The notes beneath the pieces are model-generated. The model did not search any database and was not told the DNA's origin. It worked only from the letters and a program-made list of their open reading frames with translations. Made by a program: the position numbers and the translations under genes. 64,000 nt of DNA, taken from contig CAZIFA010000011.1 of NCBI GenBank assembly GCA_964539025.1, positions 1 to 64,000 on the forward strand, in the 5' to 3' direction. Origin of the DNA: Micavibrio_A sp964539025. GTDB taxonomy: Bacteria > Pseudomonadota > Alphaproteobacteria > Micavibrionales > Micavibrionaceae. Of the stretch, positions 7,543 to 15,881 are shown in pieces. Every line of letters starts with the position of its first letter. The stretch's first letter is position 1.

Positions 7543-10205
7543 AGCAAATCCCCTTGCGGATTTTCGCCAGACGCCATTGCCTTATAAAGCCTAAAAAGAT
7601 ACTCCAATCGTTCTTCATCGCTTGTAAATGGGCGTGAGCGATAGCAGCGTTCCACGCTGGCATCCAAACTATGGTGAGCTTCTTTCAAGCTGTCGGGCAT
7701 TTTCTCTGGGTCATACAGCTCTGCGAGCGTTCTTTCAGAATAACGCTCTCTTTCGCTAAGAATACTCAATGCTGCGTGTGCGATATTTGTTCTTTGCGTT
7801 TTCGTTAATATTGGCACAGGAAAATTATTATAACATATCGCGGAAGAATAACGGATGCGCGTTTCAAGCGCTCCAGCCGTAGCTCTCACCCAAACCACAT
7901 GCATTTTAGAACTTATGAGGCCAAAAGTATCAGCCTCAGCACCATAAATTACCTGAGCAGAGTTTAGCACTATGGTGTTTCCGTCCAAGAAACCTATCGG
8001 TATGTAAGTTCTTCTTTCAGACGAGACAATTGGAACAATAATGGATGGGGTTTGTCTATGCGTAATAGAAGTGAATTTATGGGGTAACTCCGCATATTTA
8101 ACCGTATCCGCCCGTTCACTGGTAATCCTGTATGCCGAAACAGCCGATAATCTTTTTTGAATGAAAGGAATGTTCTTCGCTTCTTTGATGTCAGAGTCCT
8201 TGATCCATAGACACCATCTCTCGATGCCATTTATGAATTCATTGGATCCTGTAATTGGTTTTATAAATTTTTCTGCTTCTGGATTTGAGTCCAACAAATT
8301 GAAAACATCAGATTTTTCTAAGAGCAAATTTCCATTTTCTCTTGGTTCGCTTCCGTACAGCATGGCAGGAAGCTCGCTAAGGGGCTTGCTTCTACGTGAT
8401 ATATAGATGTCTGGTGCAGCAGTAAGATATGCATTGATCTCAGAGACTTTTTGAATTCTTCCATTATCAAATAAATATTTATCTCTATTTGATTTATTCG
8501 AAATTCCTATAATAACGCAGGTAACGCCCGCATTCGACTTTGCATTATTTGTCCATTTGAAAGATTGGTGAGCAAAGCTGATTTCTAAATCATCTTCCAG
8601 CAAACGTGGCCATAACAAAGCCACCTGATCACCTTGGCAAATTGAATTAGTTGAAACGAACGCTAGGGAGGCCTTTTTGCCTCTAATATAATTAGCTCCT
8701 TTCAAAAACCAGCAGCTAATATAATCTAAATTCTTATAATTATTCCATGTATTAAATACACGAGACATATCAGATTTATGCTCTGATTTCTGGTTTCTTG
8801 TTCCCAGATATGGTGGATTCCCTAAAATAAAAACTTCGGAAGAAGGATCGTAAGGACATACATCTTCCCAATTAATGTCGGTGGCGTTGTGGCAAACAAT
8901 ATTCCCCCCTTCTTTTAATGGAAGAGAGGGAGTTGCTTTCCCAAACACCTCCTTAAATTTCACGTTCATTTGATGTTCGGCCAACCAGAGTGACAAGATA
9001 GCAACCTCATGTGCAAAGTCATCCAATTCAATGCCATAGAACTGTGAGAGCTTAATGCGAGACAACGGTAATTGTCGTGCAGGACTCAAATCATTTATGC
9101 GCTGGAATATCTCAATTTCGAGCTTGCGCAATTCTTTATAGGCAATAATCAAAAAATTCCCTGAACCGCAAGCAGGGTCAAAAACGCGGGCACGTTCCAA
9201 GCGAGCAAGAAGGTGTTCCAGCTTGCTTTTATTGTCGTGGTGTTTCTCAAATTCTTCTTTCAGTTCATTCAAAAAGAGCGGTTCTATAACCTTCATAATA
9301 TTGGGAACAGAAGTGTAGTGCATGCCCATACCGCCGCGCTGGTCGGGATGAACCACAGCTTGAATCATAGAGCCAAAGATATCAGGGTTGATCGCTGACC
9401 AATCCAGCTCACCGCATTCCAGCAACATTTTGCGCGACCGGCGAGAGAACTGCGGAGCAAAATATTTATGACCGAACAGCCCCCCGTTCACATAGGGAAA
9501 GTCTTTCAGGTATTGGGGTTCATTAGTTCTGTGTTCAGTGTTTAGAACCTCAAACAGTCTATTCAGATATGTATCTAAATCGCTGCCGTCATCCTGTGTA
9601 TGGGATGCAATAGAGCCTGTAAACGAGCCTTTTTTGAAGATGTCGGTGTCTTCAGAAAAGAAACAAAAAAGCAGACGCGACAGAAATACGTTGAGGCAGT
9701 GAAGTTCCTCCGGTTTCTTGAATGAGTTATCCTTAAGTATTTCATCATACAGCCGCGCCATGCGCTCTGCCGCTTTAACGTCTGCCTCGCGTTCTTTAGG
9801 TGCTGTATATTTTTCTTGTCCCGCCCAAGGTAGAAAAAAGTCAAAATGCTTGGTAATTTCCTTAACGGAAATATCGAGTGTATCCTCAGTTTTTGTATCA
9901 ATTGCGAGGATTGTTTTGTAATCCGTGACGATGATAAAACGTGGATCGTGGCGGAAAGTCTCGTCTGTTTTGCGCAATGTATCGATGGTGGAATGCAGGT
10001 CGCTGTTTGCAATAGCCTGGAAGAACAGCTTTTTCTTCAGGATAATCTGCCCATCTTTTTTCGATAGGTTACGATTGCCTTTTTTCAAAAGGGTGATCGT
10101 GTTTTTTGGCAAGCCGTATGCCAGCAATAAATCGTAGATAAACTCTTCTTCCGAAAAATTTTGAAGGAGTTTGTGAAGGGTTTCTTCAATTTGACCGATA
10201 TTCAT
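7539..10205 (-). CDS. Class I SAM-dependent DNA methyltransferase (MmeI/Eco57I-like)
   Basis: An 888-aa DNA methyltransferase. SAM-binding motif I, FDPACGSGNFL, is near residue 343 and the catalytic NPPY of N6-adenine methylases is near 463, in the order gamma-class/MmeI-like enzymes use. The N-terminal 150 residues (FIIVTDYKTILAIDTKT then FDFFLPWAG) match the N-terminal region shared with MmeI-like proteins. No clear D-x-ExK nuclease motif is visible there, so cleavage probably depends on neighbours. The C-terminal part would be the target-recognition domain. The start overlaps the HTH gene stop as ATGA. It probably marks self DNA for the downstream helicase-nuclease genes. Confidence 0.85.
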   Translation of the reverse strand: MNIGQIEETLHKLLQNFSEEEFIYDLLLAYGLPKNTITLLKKGNRNLSKKDGQIILKKKLFFQAIANSDLHSTIDTLRKTDETFRHDPRFIIVTDYKTILAIDTKTEDTLDISVKEITKHFDFFLPWAGQEKYTAPKEREADVKAAERMARLYDEILKDNSFKKPEELHCLNVFLSRLLFCFFSEDTDIFKKGSFTGSIASHTQDDGSDLDTYLNRLFEVLNTEHRTNEPQYLKDFPYVNGGLFGHKYFAPQFSRRSRKMLLECGELDWSAINPDIFGSMIQAVVHPDQRGGMGMHYTSVPNIMKVIEPLFLNELKEEFEKHHDNKSKLEHLLARLERARVFDPACGSGNFLIIAYKELRKLEIEIFQRINDLSPARQLPLSRIKLSQFYGIELDDFAHEVAILSLWLAEHQMNVKFKEVFGKATPSLPLKEGGNIVCHNATDINWEDVCPYDPSSEVFILGNPPYLGTRNQKSEHKSDMSRVFNTWNNYKNLDYISCWFLKGANYIRGKKASLAFVSTNSICQGDQVALLWPRLLEDDLEISFAHQSFKWTNNAKSNAGVTCVIIGISNKSNRDKYLFDNGRIQKVSEINAYLTAAPDIYISRRSKPLSELPAMLYGSEPRENGNLLLEKSDVFNLLDSNPEAEKFIKPITGSNEFINGIERWCLWIKDSDIKEAKNIPFIQKRLSAVSAYRITSERADTVKYAELPHKFTSITHRQTPSIIVPIVSSERRTYIPIGFLDGNTIVLNSAQVIYGAEADTFGLISSKMHVVWVRATAGALETRIRYSSAICYNNFPVPILTKTQRTNIAHAALSILSERERYSERTLAELYDPEKMPDSLKEAHHSLDASVERCYRSRPFTSDEERLEYLFRLYKAMASGENPQGDLL

Positions 10206-10396
10206 TGGCCCCCCTCTTTCTTACTAGCGTTACTTTGTTCTCCGATCCAGTGATCAATATCACTTTTTCGGAAACGCCATGCGCCACCGACTTTAAAGCC
10301 AGGTATTTTACCCTCTGACACTAGTCTGTAAGTCGTTTTCTCATTTAGCTTGAGGTATTCTGCAACCTCTCTGATGGTCAAAATATCGCTCTGCAT
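10202..10396 (-). CDS. AlpA/excisionase-type helix-turn-helix protein
   Basis: A 64-aa protein with the compact MerR-like winged HTH of excisionase/AlpA proteins: LTIREVAEYLKLNEKTTYRL then a basic wing with WRFRKSDIDHWI. The ATG at 10396 is preferred to an upstream in-frame extension because it starts the conserved fold and has AGGACG upstream. Its TGA overlaps the methyltransferase ATG. First gene of the operon, so a likely autoregulator of the island; excision activity is possible but no integrase is present here. Confidence 0.8.
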   Translation of the reverse strand: MQSDILTIREVAEYLKLNEKTTYRLVSEGKIPGFKVGGAWRFRKSDIDHWIGEQSNASKKEGGQ

Positions 10397-10475
10397 TATC
10401 GTCCTATTTTGTCCGCATTTATGTACGATTGAGAAAATAGCGGAAAAATGCAGATCTTTCAAGAATATTTGAGAA

Positions 10476-10829
10476 CTACTTTTCGGCAATTAGGCTGACT
10501 TCCACGCCATCGCACCTGACAACAAGGGAGTTATTGGCAGGATTATAACCAAGCTCGACCGTTTCAGCTTTAGGGAGCTTTTGAAGGGTGACGGCAAGAT
10601 GCTGGCTACCGACTTTTACGCATTGCCGGAATCCGCATTTCACTTGAATGACATTGCTTTGGGTAGGTGCATCAACCACAAGGAAAGTGGGATGGAACTC
10701 TATGATGGTGTGCTTTTCAATGTGGCCTTTCACCCCGCGCGGCATCCGCTTCATTTTCGGCGCGGCAGCGAATTTCAAAAGCTCTGTAAAAGGTACGCTG
10801 ACAGTATTGATTGCAGTATTGCTGTTCAT
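10476..10829 (-). CDS. Unrecognised beta-rich protein
   Basis: A 117-aa protein with an ATG at 10829 and AGGAT upstream. The sequence alternates short hydrophobic strands with charged turns, suggesting an all-beta fold, and has a basic segment KMKRMPRGVKGH near residue 25. No signal peptide or membrane segment. It lies 79 bases upstream of the HTH gene, transcribed the same way, and could be the operon's real first gene or an independent plasmid gene. No function assigned. Confidence 0.5.
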   Translation of the reverse strand: MNSNTAINTVSVPFTELLKFAAAPKMKRMPRGVKGHIEKHTIIEFHPTFLVVDAPTQSNVIQVKCGFRQCVKVGSQHLAVTLQKLPKAETVELGYNPANNSLVVRCDGVEVSLIAEK

Positions 10830-10856
10830 TTTTATACATCCTAATAATTTAGCAGG

Positions 10857-11900
10857 TCAGCAGTAATCATCGATGGAGTCGCCACCAGTCCACTCAAGGC
10901 CGCGAGCTAGGCAGAATTGCTTTTCTGCGCCTTCCTTGCTGAAAAATGTACTGATACTTGTATGCACATACAACCGATCTTCAAAGCTGATTTTTGCAAG
11001 CGACCACGGCTTTAATCCATCTGATTCACACATCACGCAGATGGCCTGATCGTTATCAATGAGCGCGGTTTCTAAAACCTTGTGCGTTGAAAGATCTTTA
11101 CGCGAAAATACAGCTCCTGCCACCAGATTTGCGGCATACGCTGCAATTGGCTGATCTTCAGGTTTTTGTGGGCAGCATGGGAATTCGGTTGGAACACGCC
11201 ATTTGCGCTGGGCTGCGCCTGGGGTTTTTGCCATGACCAAGTCAGACATTTCTGGAGGAGCAGACCATTCTCGTGGCGGGATGATAGGCCGTGCCACGCG
11301 CGGGACAGCTTTCACAGTTTTTGGAGACGGGTTGGCAGGAACAGGCTTGAACATCCATTCTCCCAAAGTGCCGCCACCTGAGGTTGGCTTATCGCTCTTT
11401 GCCCAGAGGTGCATGCGTTCTCGGCAGGCTTGCGCTTCTTCGGGGCTGACTGTCCGCATCCATTCAAAATTACGGTCAAGACTGCCATGGCGTAAAATCG
11501 AGGGATCTGCCAAGAAGTCCTCGATGCTCCCGCAGATGAACTCGATCCGACTGACCGTGATGGGGTTGAGCAGTGCATTTTCCAGCCGCGTCAGCCAGCG
11601 CAAGTTTTCAGGCCGATTATTGCGCCGGTTCGTGTCGATATGATCGACAACATGCTCCGGCGTTGGGGGCTCGCCGTGAAATGCTGTGGCCACAATTCTA
11701 TGGATGCGCACTTGCGAGAGGTACATATAGCCGTTCTGACTGTTGGGTTTGCCGAAAGTCCATTGATTATCGGTCGGGCGTGGGCGTTTGCCTGCACGGG
11801 GATGACGCAAAACCGCTCCGTTGTCCCGAACCGAATAGCTTTCATCATTATAGGTGCAATCCAACTCGCGCTGGCAGTCATGTACGCTGATTTCTGTCAT
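10857..11900 (-). CDS. HNH endonuclease-domain protein (phage/homing type)
   Basis: A 347-aa protein with an HNH zinc-finger-like nuclease core at about residues 65-105: HRIVATAFHG, then VVDHIDTNRRNN and NLRWLT, the standard His-Asn-His layout of NUMOD4/HNH proteins. The remaining two thirds are not recognised; the tail near residue 300 may be a separate domain. It starts 2 bases after the stop of the 219-codon gene upstream, so the pair is likely co-transcribed. Such nucleases are often selfish or involved in phage or plasmid competition; its target is unknown. Confidence 0.75.
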   Translation of the reverse strand: MTEISVHDCQRELDCTYNDESYSVRDNGAVLRHPRAGKRPRPTDNQWTFGKPNSQNGYMYLSQVRIHRIVATAFHGEPPTPEHVVDHIDTNRRNNRPENLRWLTRLENALLNPITVSRIEFICGSIEDFLADPSILRHGSLDRNFEWMRTVSPEEAQACRERMHLWAKSDKPTSGGGTLGEWMFKPVPANPSPKTVKAVPRVARPIIPPREWSAPPEMSDLVMAKTPGAAQRKWRVPTEFPCCPQKPEDQPIAAYAANLVAGAVFSRKDLSTHKVLETALIDNDQAICVMCESDGLKPWSLAKISFEDRLYVHTSISTFFSKEGAEKQFCLARGLEWTGGDSIDDYC

Positions 11901-11902
11901 GA

Positions 11903-12556
11903 TTATGCCCCCGATTTAATGTCAAAATCAGGGTTATAATCAGGATCACGAAACTGTCCCGAATAGAAAGTGGGCATGATTTCAGGCATTCCATAGCCAA
12001 TATTTCCTGCGACCCGAGGGAATTTGATATCAATCTTGCTGTATCTGCTTTGTTTTCCATCAGCCGCAGAATAGTTAAAAGATACCGTAAATAAGGCTAG
12101 GGCCTCTGTTGTGTCTGATTTGACGTCGATAATCCACTGAGGTGTAGGTTTCATACCCAAATGACCCATATGTTCCTGAAGACGGTCTTTTGCAAAAGCA
12201 ATGGCTAGATCGTGAAAGCTAGGCTGAATTTTCTCCAGAAAATCCTTATTGTTGGTAATCACAGAATAAACACCCTCCGCCAGAATATGGCTGGGAGGGA
12301 AATCAGGTGCTAACCCTTCAAGATTTTGAATGCGCTGGTCAACGAATGAAACCGGAGGATTAAGCAGAATGAACTCTGCCTGATCCATGTTTGTAAGCGG
12401 GTATGTTTCATCGGCAAGTAGAGATATTTTGGATTTATAGCCGAAGAATGCCGCCACGATTTCGTGTGCGTGGCCGGACTTTAGTTTGATACCATGATTG
12501 TCACTGAGAAAAGAGCGCAGTGAATCTGCGCAAAGTTTGGGGATGTCGTGCTGCAT
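11903..12556 (-). CDS. Hypothetical plasmid protein with AHEIVAAFFGYKS motif
   Basis: A 217-aa protein. The ATG at 12556 is chosen because GGAGG sits 6 bases upstream. Residues about 25-45 carry AHEIVAAFFGYKSKISLLAD, a helical motif that recurs at the N-terminus of many uncharacterised plasmid-borne proteins. The rest was not recognised. It is directly upstream of the HNH gene (2-bp gap), suggesting joint expression. Confidence 0.55.
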   Translation of the reverse strand: MQHDIPKLCADSLRSFLSDNHGIKLKSGHAHEIVAAFFGYKSKISLLADETYPLTNMDQAEFILLNPPVSFVDQRIQNLEGLAPDFPPSHILAEGVYSVITNNKDFLEKIQPSFHDLAIAFAKDRLQEHMGHLGMKPTPQWIIDVKSDTTEALALFTVSFNYSAADGKQSRYSKIDIKFPRVAGNIGYGMPEIMPTFYSGQFRDPDYNPDFDIKSGA

Positions 12557-12760
12557 AAGCAACCTCCTGTTAAAGGCTGGTCTTGCGGTGGTCGAGAGTG
12601 TTTAAAGACAACCATGCCAGCGTGTTCAACGAAGGTTTGCTGCTAAGGTAGTCGACAGTTGTATTGCCTCGCGTTTCAGTCACTCACAACTTAGGCGCTT
12701 GATTCCTCTAAGGGAAAATATGGCCGAATGTAAACTGATGCAAGTTAAAACTAAGTTTCC

Positions 12761-13288
12761 CTAGTTAGAAAGATCTTTACGAGAGCCAAAAAGGCGCTCG
12801 CGCCAAGAGCGGTTCTGGTTCTGATAGATCGTTTGAATGCTTTTCTCAATATTGCTTAGACGAGAATCTTCTTTCTGCTTATCTTCACGCTGATCTGTTA
12901 AAAGCGCGGTTGCTCTCTGGCGTTCAGCACGCTCAGATTCTACCTGCTTTTTGAGAATTTCGATTTGCTCCTCCAAGCCCCGCTTCTCAGTATCCCGCAG
13001 TTCTTGTAGGTGTTTAACCCTCTCGCGAAGCGTGTGGAGTTCAATCTGCTCTTCCACGGAATTGTTGGGAATTGTGGAATGCGACACTTCCTTTAAATTG
13101 TTGTCCTGTCGGATCTGATCGGGTGATTTAACTTTATCGCCATAGACTCTAATAAGTTCAGATACATCCACCAGAGGGCGCTTGGTACTGGTTTTATCAA
13201 GCGTAATGCCCTTCTCCTCAACATGGCGATAAAAAGTCGAACGATCGACCCCCACCATTTTCGCTGCCTTGCTTATGTTAACTTTCAT
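12761..13288 (-). CDS. HTH coiled-coil DNA-binding protein, likely plasmid control
   Basis: A 175-aa protein. Residues 1-25 (KVNISKAAKMVGVDRSTFYR) form a small HTH, followed by a long, highly charged coiled coil (about 75-150). Together these resemble plasmid regulatory or partition-accessory proteins. ATG 13288 starts the HTH. It is divergent from repC, with a 631-bp control region between them that holds repeated CTACAAT words and DnaA boxes, so it may regulate repC or bind the origin. The name cannot be fixed from sequence alone. Confidence 0.6.
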   Translation of the reverse strand: MKVNISKAAKMVGVDRSTFYRHVEEKGITLDKTSTKRPLVDVSELIRVYGDKVKSPDQIRQDNNLKEVSHSTIPNNSVEEQIELHTLRERVKHLQELRDTEKRGLEEQIEILKKQVESERAERQRATALLTDQREDKQKEDSRLSNIEKSIQTIYQNQNRSWRERLFGSRKDLSN

Positions 13289-13523
13289 GGAATTACCGGT
13301 GTGTTGTACATTGTTGCATTGAAACAGAACGCTACAGTCTCCCAACCTGAATATACACGGCTCAATGGCAGCGCAAATCTGGCGTAGCATATACTACAAT
13401 ATAGAGTGTCGAAGAGACTATGTTGTAATCTGTAGCATTGTTGTAAGGGCAAATGTAGGAATTGTCTTTACGAGAATCACTGTACCACACAAAACAACAT
13501 ATAGAGAATGGCGGATTTTAGCC

Positions 13524-13532
13524 TGTGGATAA
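13524..13532 (-). promoter_or_regulatory. DnaA box
   Basis: TGTGGATAA, the exact complement of the DnaA consensus TTATCCACA. A second identical copy lies 107 bases to the right in the same orientation, and a one-mismatch copy (TTATCCAAC) follows at 13659. Clustering near repC supports an origin role. Confidence 0.6.
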
Positions 13533-13630
13533 GTTTAAGTAGAATCAGAATTGTCGCATTGGTGCAGAAAAAAACTGTGACGCAACACTACGCTACAATC
13601 CATTTTACAGCAATTTAGGAAGTGTCGGAT

Positions 13631-13639
13631 TGTGGATAA
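13631..13639 (-). promoter_or_regulatory. DnaA box
   Basis: Second exact TGTGGATAA, beside a CTACAAT repeat (13642) in an AT-rich segment. See the first box for context. Confidence 0.6.
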
Positions 13640-13861
13640 AACTACAATGTGCTACGTTTTATCCAACAGCTTTGAGAATCGGTGCAGACTGACAAAGTTG
13701 TTTTGGGTCTGCCCCCTGTTCTTTGGGTGCAACCAACCCCAGCCTTGGCCCCTTCTCGGGGAAAAGCTCAACAACAAAAACCGTTAAACAGAAAGGAGAT
13801 GCGTAAACCCAGACCTTAAAAAAGCAAAAACCGCGGCGGGAACCACGGTTTAGCTAAATAT

Positions 13862-13902
13862 CAGCGGATATTCTTAAATTCGACAAATCAAGAATATCGC
13901 TG
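13862..13902 (+). promoter_or_regulatory. Long hairpin immediately upstream of repC
   Basis: Arms GATATTCTT (13867-13875) and AAGAATATC (13890-13898) pair exactly. CAGC (13862-13865) pairs with GCTG (13899-13902) across a single bulged base, giving 13 pairs around a 14-nt loop. It ends about 10 bases before the AGGGA ribosome-binding site, so it could control repC translation or be part of a countertranscript target. Confidence 0.6.
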
Positions 13903-13919
13903 AACGAATCAGGGAGCAA

Positions 13920-15314
13920 GTGAAAAAACACATTTTCACTAAAGTTTTTTGCATCCTGATTTTGGCCTGGAACAGCAAAATCATCATGACAGTTATGGAT
14001 ATTCACCTGCCGAGCAAAGTCGGCAGTAGGGTTAGCTCACCCAAATTTCGGGGACTGGCCCAGATTTCGGAAGATTTCAATGGTCTTCCGCAGGGGATCA
14101 CCCATTTTGATCTTCTTCATCTGGTCAAGGATGTTGGTCGCCGTTTCGGCTTCACACCGAAGATGATCTCCTTGCTTGAATATTATGTCCGCTTTACGCG
14201 TGCGAGCGACTGGCAGGAGGGTGGACGCCCAATCGTGTATCAGTCCCAGGCCAAGACCGCCCGTTATTTTGATGTTTCGGAGCGTCAGATCCAACGTCTA
14301 GAAGCAGCCCTGTTTGAGGTTGGCGCCCTGACGTGGGACACGGCCGGCAATAATAAGCGCTTTGGTGTTCGTTCGGATACCGGGGAGCTTCTTTATGCCA
14401 GTGGTGTCGATCTAGCCCCCCTCGCCGCGCTGCGTGACAAGCTGGAAGAAAAGAAAAAAGATATCCAGCTGGAAGATGCCGCCTGGTTTGAAACCAAACG
14501 TCAAATCAGCTGGTATCGCAGCCGTATCAAATCCCTTATCGCCGAGGCTTCAACCTGTGCAGGCCTTGAGCGCGCGACCGCAGAAGCGGATCACGCTTAT
14601 AAAGGCATTGACGGGCATATACGCGCAGGAAAGGATTTAGCCTTTCTTCGCGATCTACTTAAATCTCATATTGATGTATATAATGCTCTGGCGGATGCGA
14701 TCGAAGCCCATACACCGGCGAATGCAAACAGTGGACTAAACAGTGATTTAGCAGATAAAACGTCGTCCACGGACGCTAAAAATGTCGTCCACATATACTC
14801 TACAAATAACACCCAATTTTCTAAAGAAAATACAAGTAGTCCTACAGACAAGATTGCTTCCGAAGGAAGCGTAGCGGCCGATTCTGATGCAAACCCCCAA
14901 CATCGCACCAGTGGTGAGGTGTACAAGGAAGAATGGATGGCGGCTCTCGCAGCGGAGAAATCCCGTATCAGCTGGAAACAGGTCTTGGCGGCCTGCTCCG
15001 AACGCTTCAAGGATCGATTCCCCATGACAGGGCGCCCCTTGGGCTGGCCGGATATTGTGGACGCCGCCTATGATCTGCTTCCAGTGCTCGGTATCAGCCG
15101 ATCTGCTTGGCTGGAGGCCTGTATGGTCTTGGGGCGTGATGGTGCAGCGCTTGCCGTAATGATCATTGATCGTAAGGCGCAAGATCCTGCGATACAACTC
15201 CGCAATCCGGGCGGCTATCTGCGTGGCATGACGACACGTGCCAAAGAGGGTAAGCTTAATCTGCATGGATCGATCTTTGGATTGCTGAAACGGGAGGGTG
15301 AACATGATGCATAA
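13920..15314 (+). CDS. repC: RepC-family plasmid replication initiator
   Basis: About 440-465 aa. The N-terminal winged-helix part (residues about 50-170) includes YFDVSERQIQRLEAALFEVG and a following NNKRFGVR wing, then a helical segment SWYRSRIKSLI. The C-terminal domain ends with NPGGYLRGMTTRA, the hallmark tail of RepC. The low-complexity linker between them (14740-14860) is unusually AT-rich; repABC plasmids keep oriV at this place. No repA or repB is adjacent, unlike a classical repABC operon. The start is uncertain: GTG 13920 has AGGGA 4 bases upstream but adds an odd hydrophobic leader; ATG 13987 or 13996 gives a more normal protein. Confidence 0.85.
   Translation: MKKHIFTKVFCILILAWNSKIIMTVMDIHLPSKVGSRVSSPKFRGLAQISEDFNGLPQGITHFDLLHLVKDVGRRFGFTPKMISLLEYYVRFTRASDWQEGGRPIVYQSQAKTARYFDVSERQIQRLEAALFEVGALTWDTAGNNKRFGVRSDTGELLYASGVDLAPLAALRDKLEEKKKDIQLEDAAWFETKRQISWYRSRIKSLIAEASTCAGLERATAEADHAYKGIDGHIRAGKDLAFLRDLLKSHIDVYNALADAIEAHTPANANSGLNSDLADKTSSTDAKNVVHIYSTNNTQFSKENTSSPTDKIASEGSVAADSDANPQHRTSGEVYKEEWMAALAAEKSRISWKQVLAACSERFKDRFPMTGRPLGWPDIVDAAYDLLPVLGISRSAWLEACMVLGRDGAALAVMIIDRKAQDPAIQLRNPGGYLRGMTTRAKEGKLNLHGSIFGLLKREGEHDA
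14740..14860. other. AT-rich linker inside repC, candidate oriV
   Basis: A low-GC segment encoding a Ser/Thr/Asn linker between the RepC domains. It holds an exact inverted repeat CGTCC-AC-GGACG (14764-14775) and a second GTCGTCCAC 20 bases on. In repABC replicons the origin lies in this part of repC, so this is a reasonable origin candidate by analogy. Confidence 0.4.
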
Positions 15315-15822
15315 TTTTACGCGATTCCCTAGCCTGGCCGTGATGATTCTTTGGTTGATCCCTGCCCTGCTTTGGTTTTCCTCCCTAGCTTCGGCCGAGT
15401 CAGGGAAAAAGATCCAGCTGCGCGATGGTGACAGCTTCGTTCTGGACGGTGAGGAAATCCGGCTTTGGGGGATCGATGCGCCAGAATTTTTCCAGGCCTG
15501 CCGCAATGCGGCCGGGCAGGAATATTCTTGCGGCCGGCAAGCGAAAGAGTATCTTCAGGGTTTGATCGGCGGCGGTCCCGTTCGGTGTGAGCCTACCTCG
15601 CGCGCGAAAAAAGAAACCCGCATTGTGGCGCGGTGTTTTGTTGGCACCAATGATCTCGGACAGCAGATGGTCCGCGGCGGATGGGCGGTAGAGTATCGGT
15701 ATTTCAGCAAAGGCGTTTACGCAGGTGATGAGTTGGAGGCCAAAAATTCCCGACGCGGACTGTGGTCCGGCATCTTCCAAAATCCACGCGATTGGCGAAA
15801 TGCCCGTGAAAATAGGCGTTAG
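15304..15822 (+). CDS. Exported thermonuclease (SNase-like)
   Basis: A 172-aa secreted or periplasmic nuclease. A hydrophobic signal peptide ends near LASA (about 30). The SNase OB-fold follows, with DGDSF, RLWGIDAPE and, later, KKETRIVARC, containing the Arg-Glu-Arg type catalytic positions. ATG 15304 has GGGAGG 6 bases upstream and overlaps the end of repC, so it is co-translated with it. Small exported SNases are common on conjugative plasmids, perhaps trimming DNA or wall-associated substrates; the role here is unknown. Conserved Cys pairs fit a periplasmic location. Confidence 0.85.
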   Translation: MMHNFTRFPSLAVMILWLIPALLWFSSLASAESGKKIQLRDGDSFVLDGEEIRLWGIDAPEFFQACRNAAGQEYSCGRQAKEYLQGLIGGGPVRCEPTSRAKKETRIVARCFVGTNDLGQQMVRGGWAVEYRYFSKGVYAGDELEAKNSRRGLWSGIFQNPRDWRNARENRR

Positions 15823-15881
15823 TTGCTATAATGGTGGGGATTTTCGCGCTCCTGGCGATCAAGAATCGTGTTCAGGGACGG

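Larger units (their letters stand above)
13289..13919. other. Replication control region (putative origin / repC leader)
   Basis: Between the HTH gene and repC. It contains the word CTACAAT at about 13394, 13593 and 13642, several inverted forms (ATTGTTGTA-like) between 13300 and 13450, two exact DnaA boxes, an AT-rich stretch, and two hairpins just before repC. A near-perfect hairpin AAACCGCGG...CCACGGTTT lies at about 13828-13851. The layout suggests an origin or antisense-RNA-type copy control; neither was demonstrated. Confidence 0.5.

Noticed and set aside
806..10205. Classical type I, BREX or DISARM system
   Set aside because: No HsdS/HsdR, PglZ/BrxC or DUF1998 protein is present among the six genes.
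13920..13986. Hydrophobic N-terminal leader of RepC as a signal peptide
   Set aside because: An exported replication initiator makes no sense; the segment more likely reflects an upstream start that is not used, or a leader peptide.
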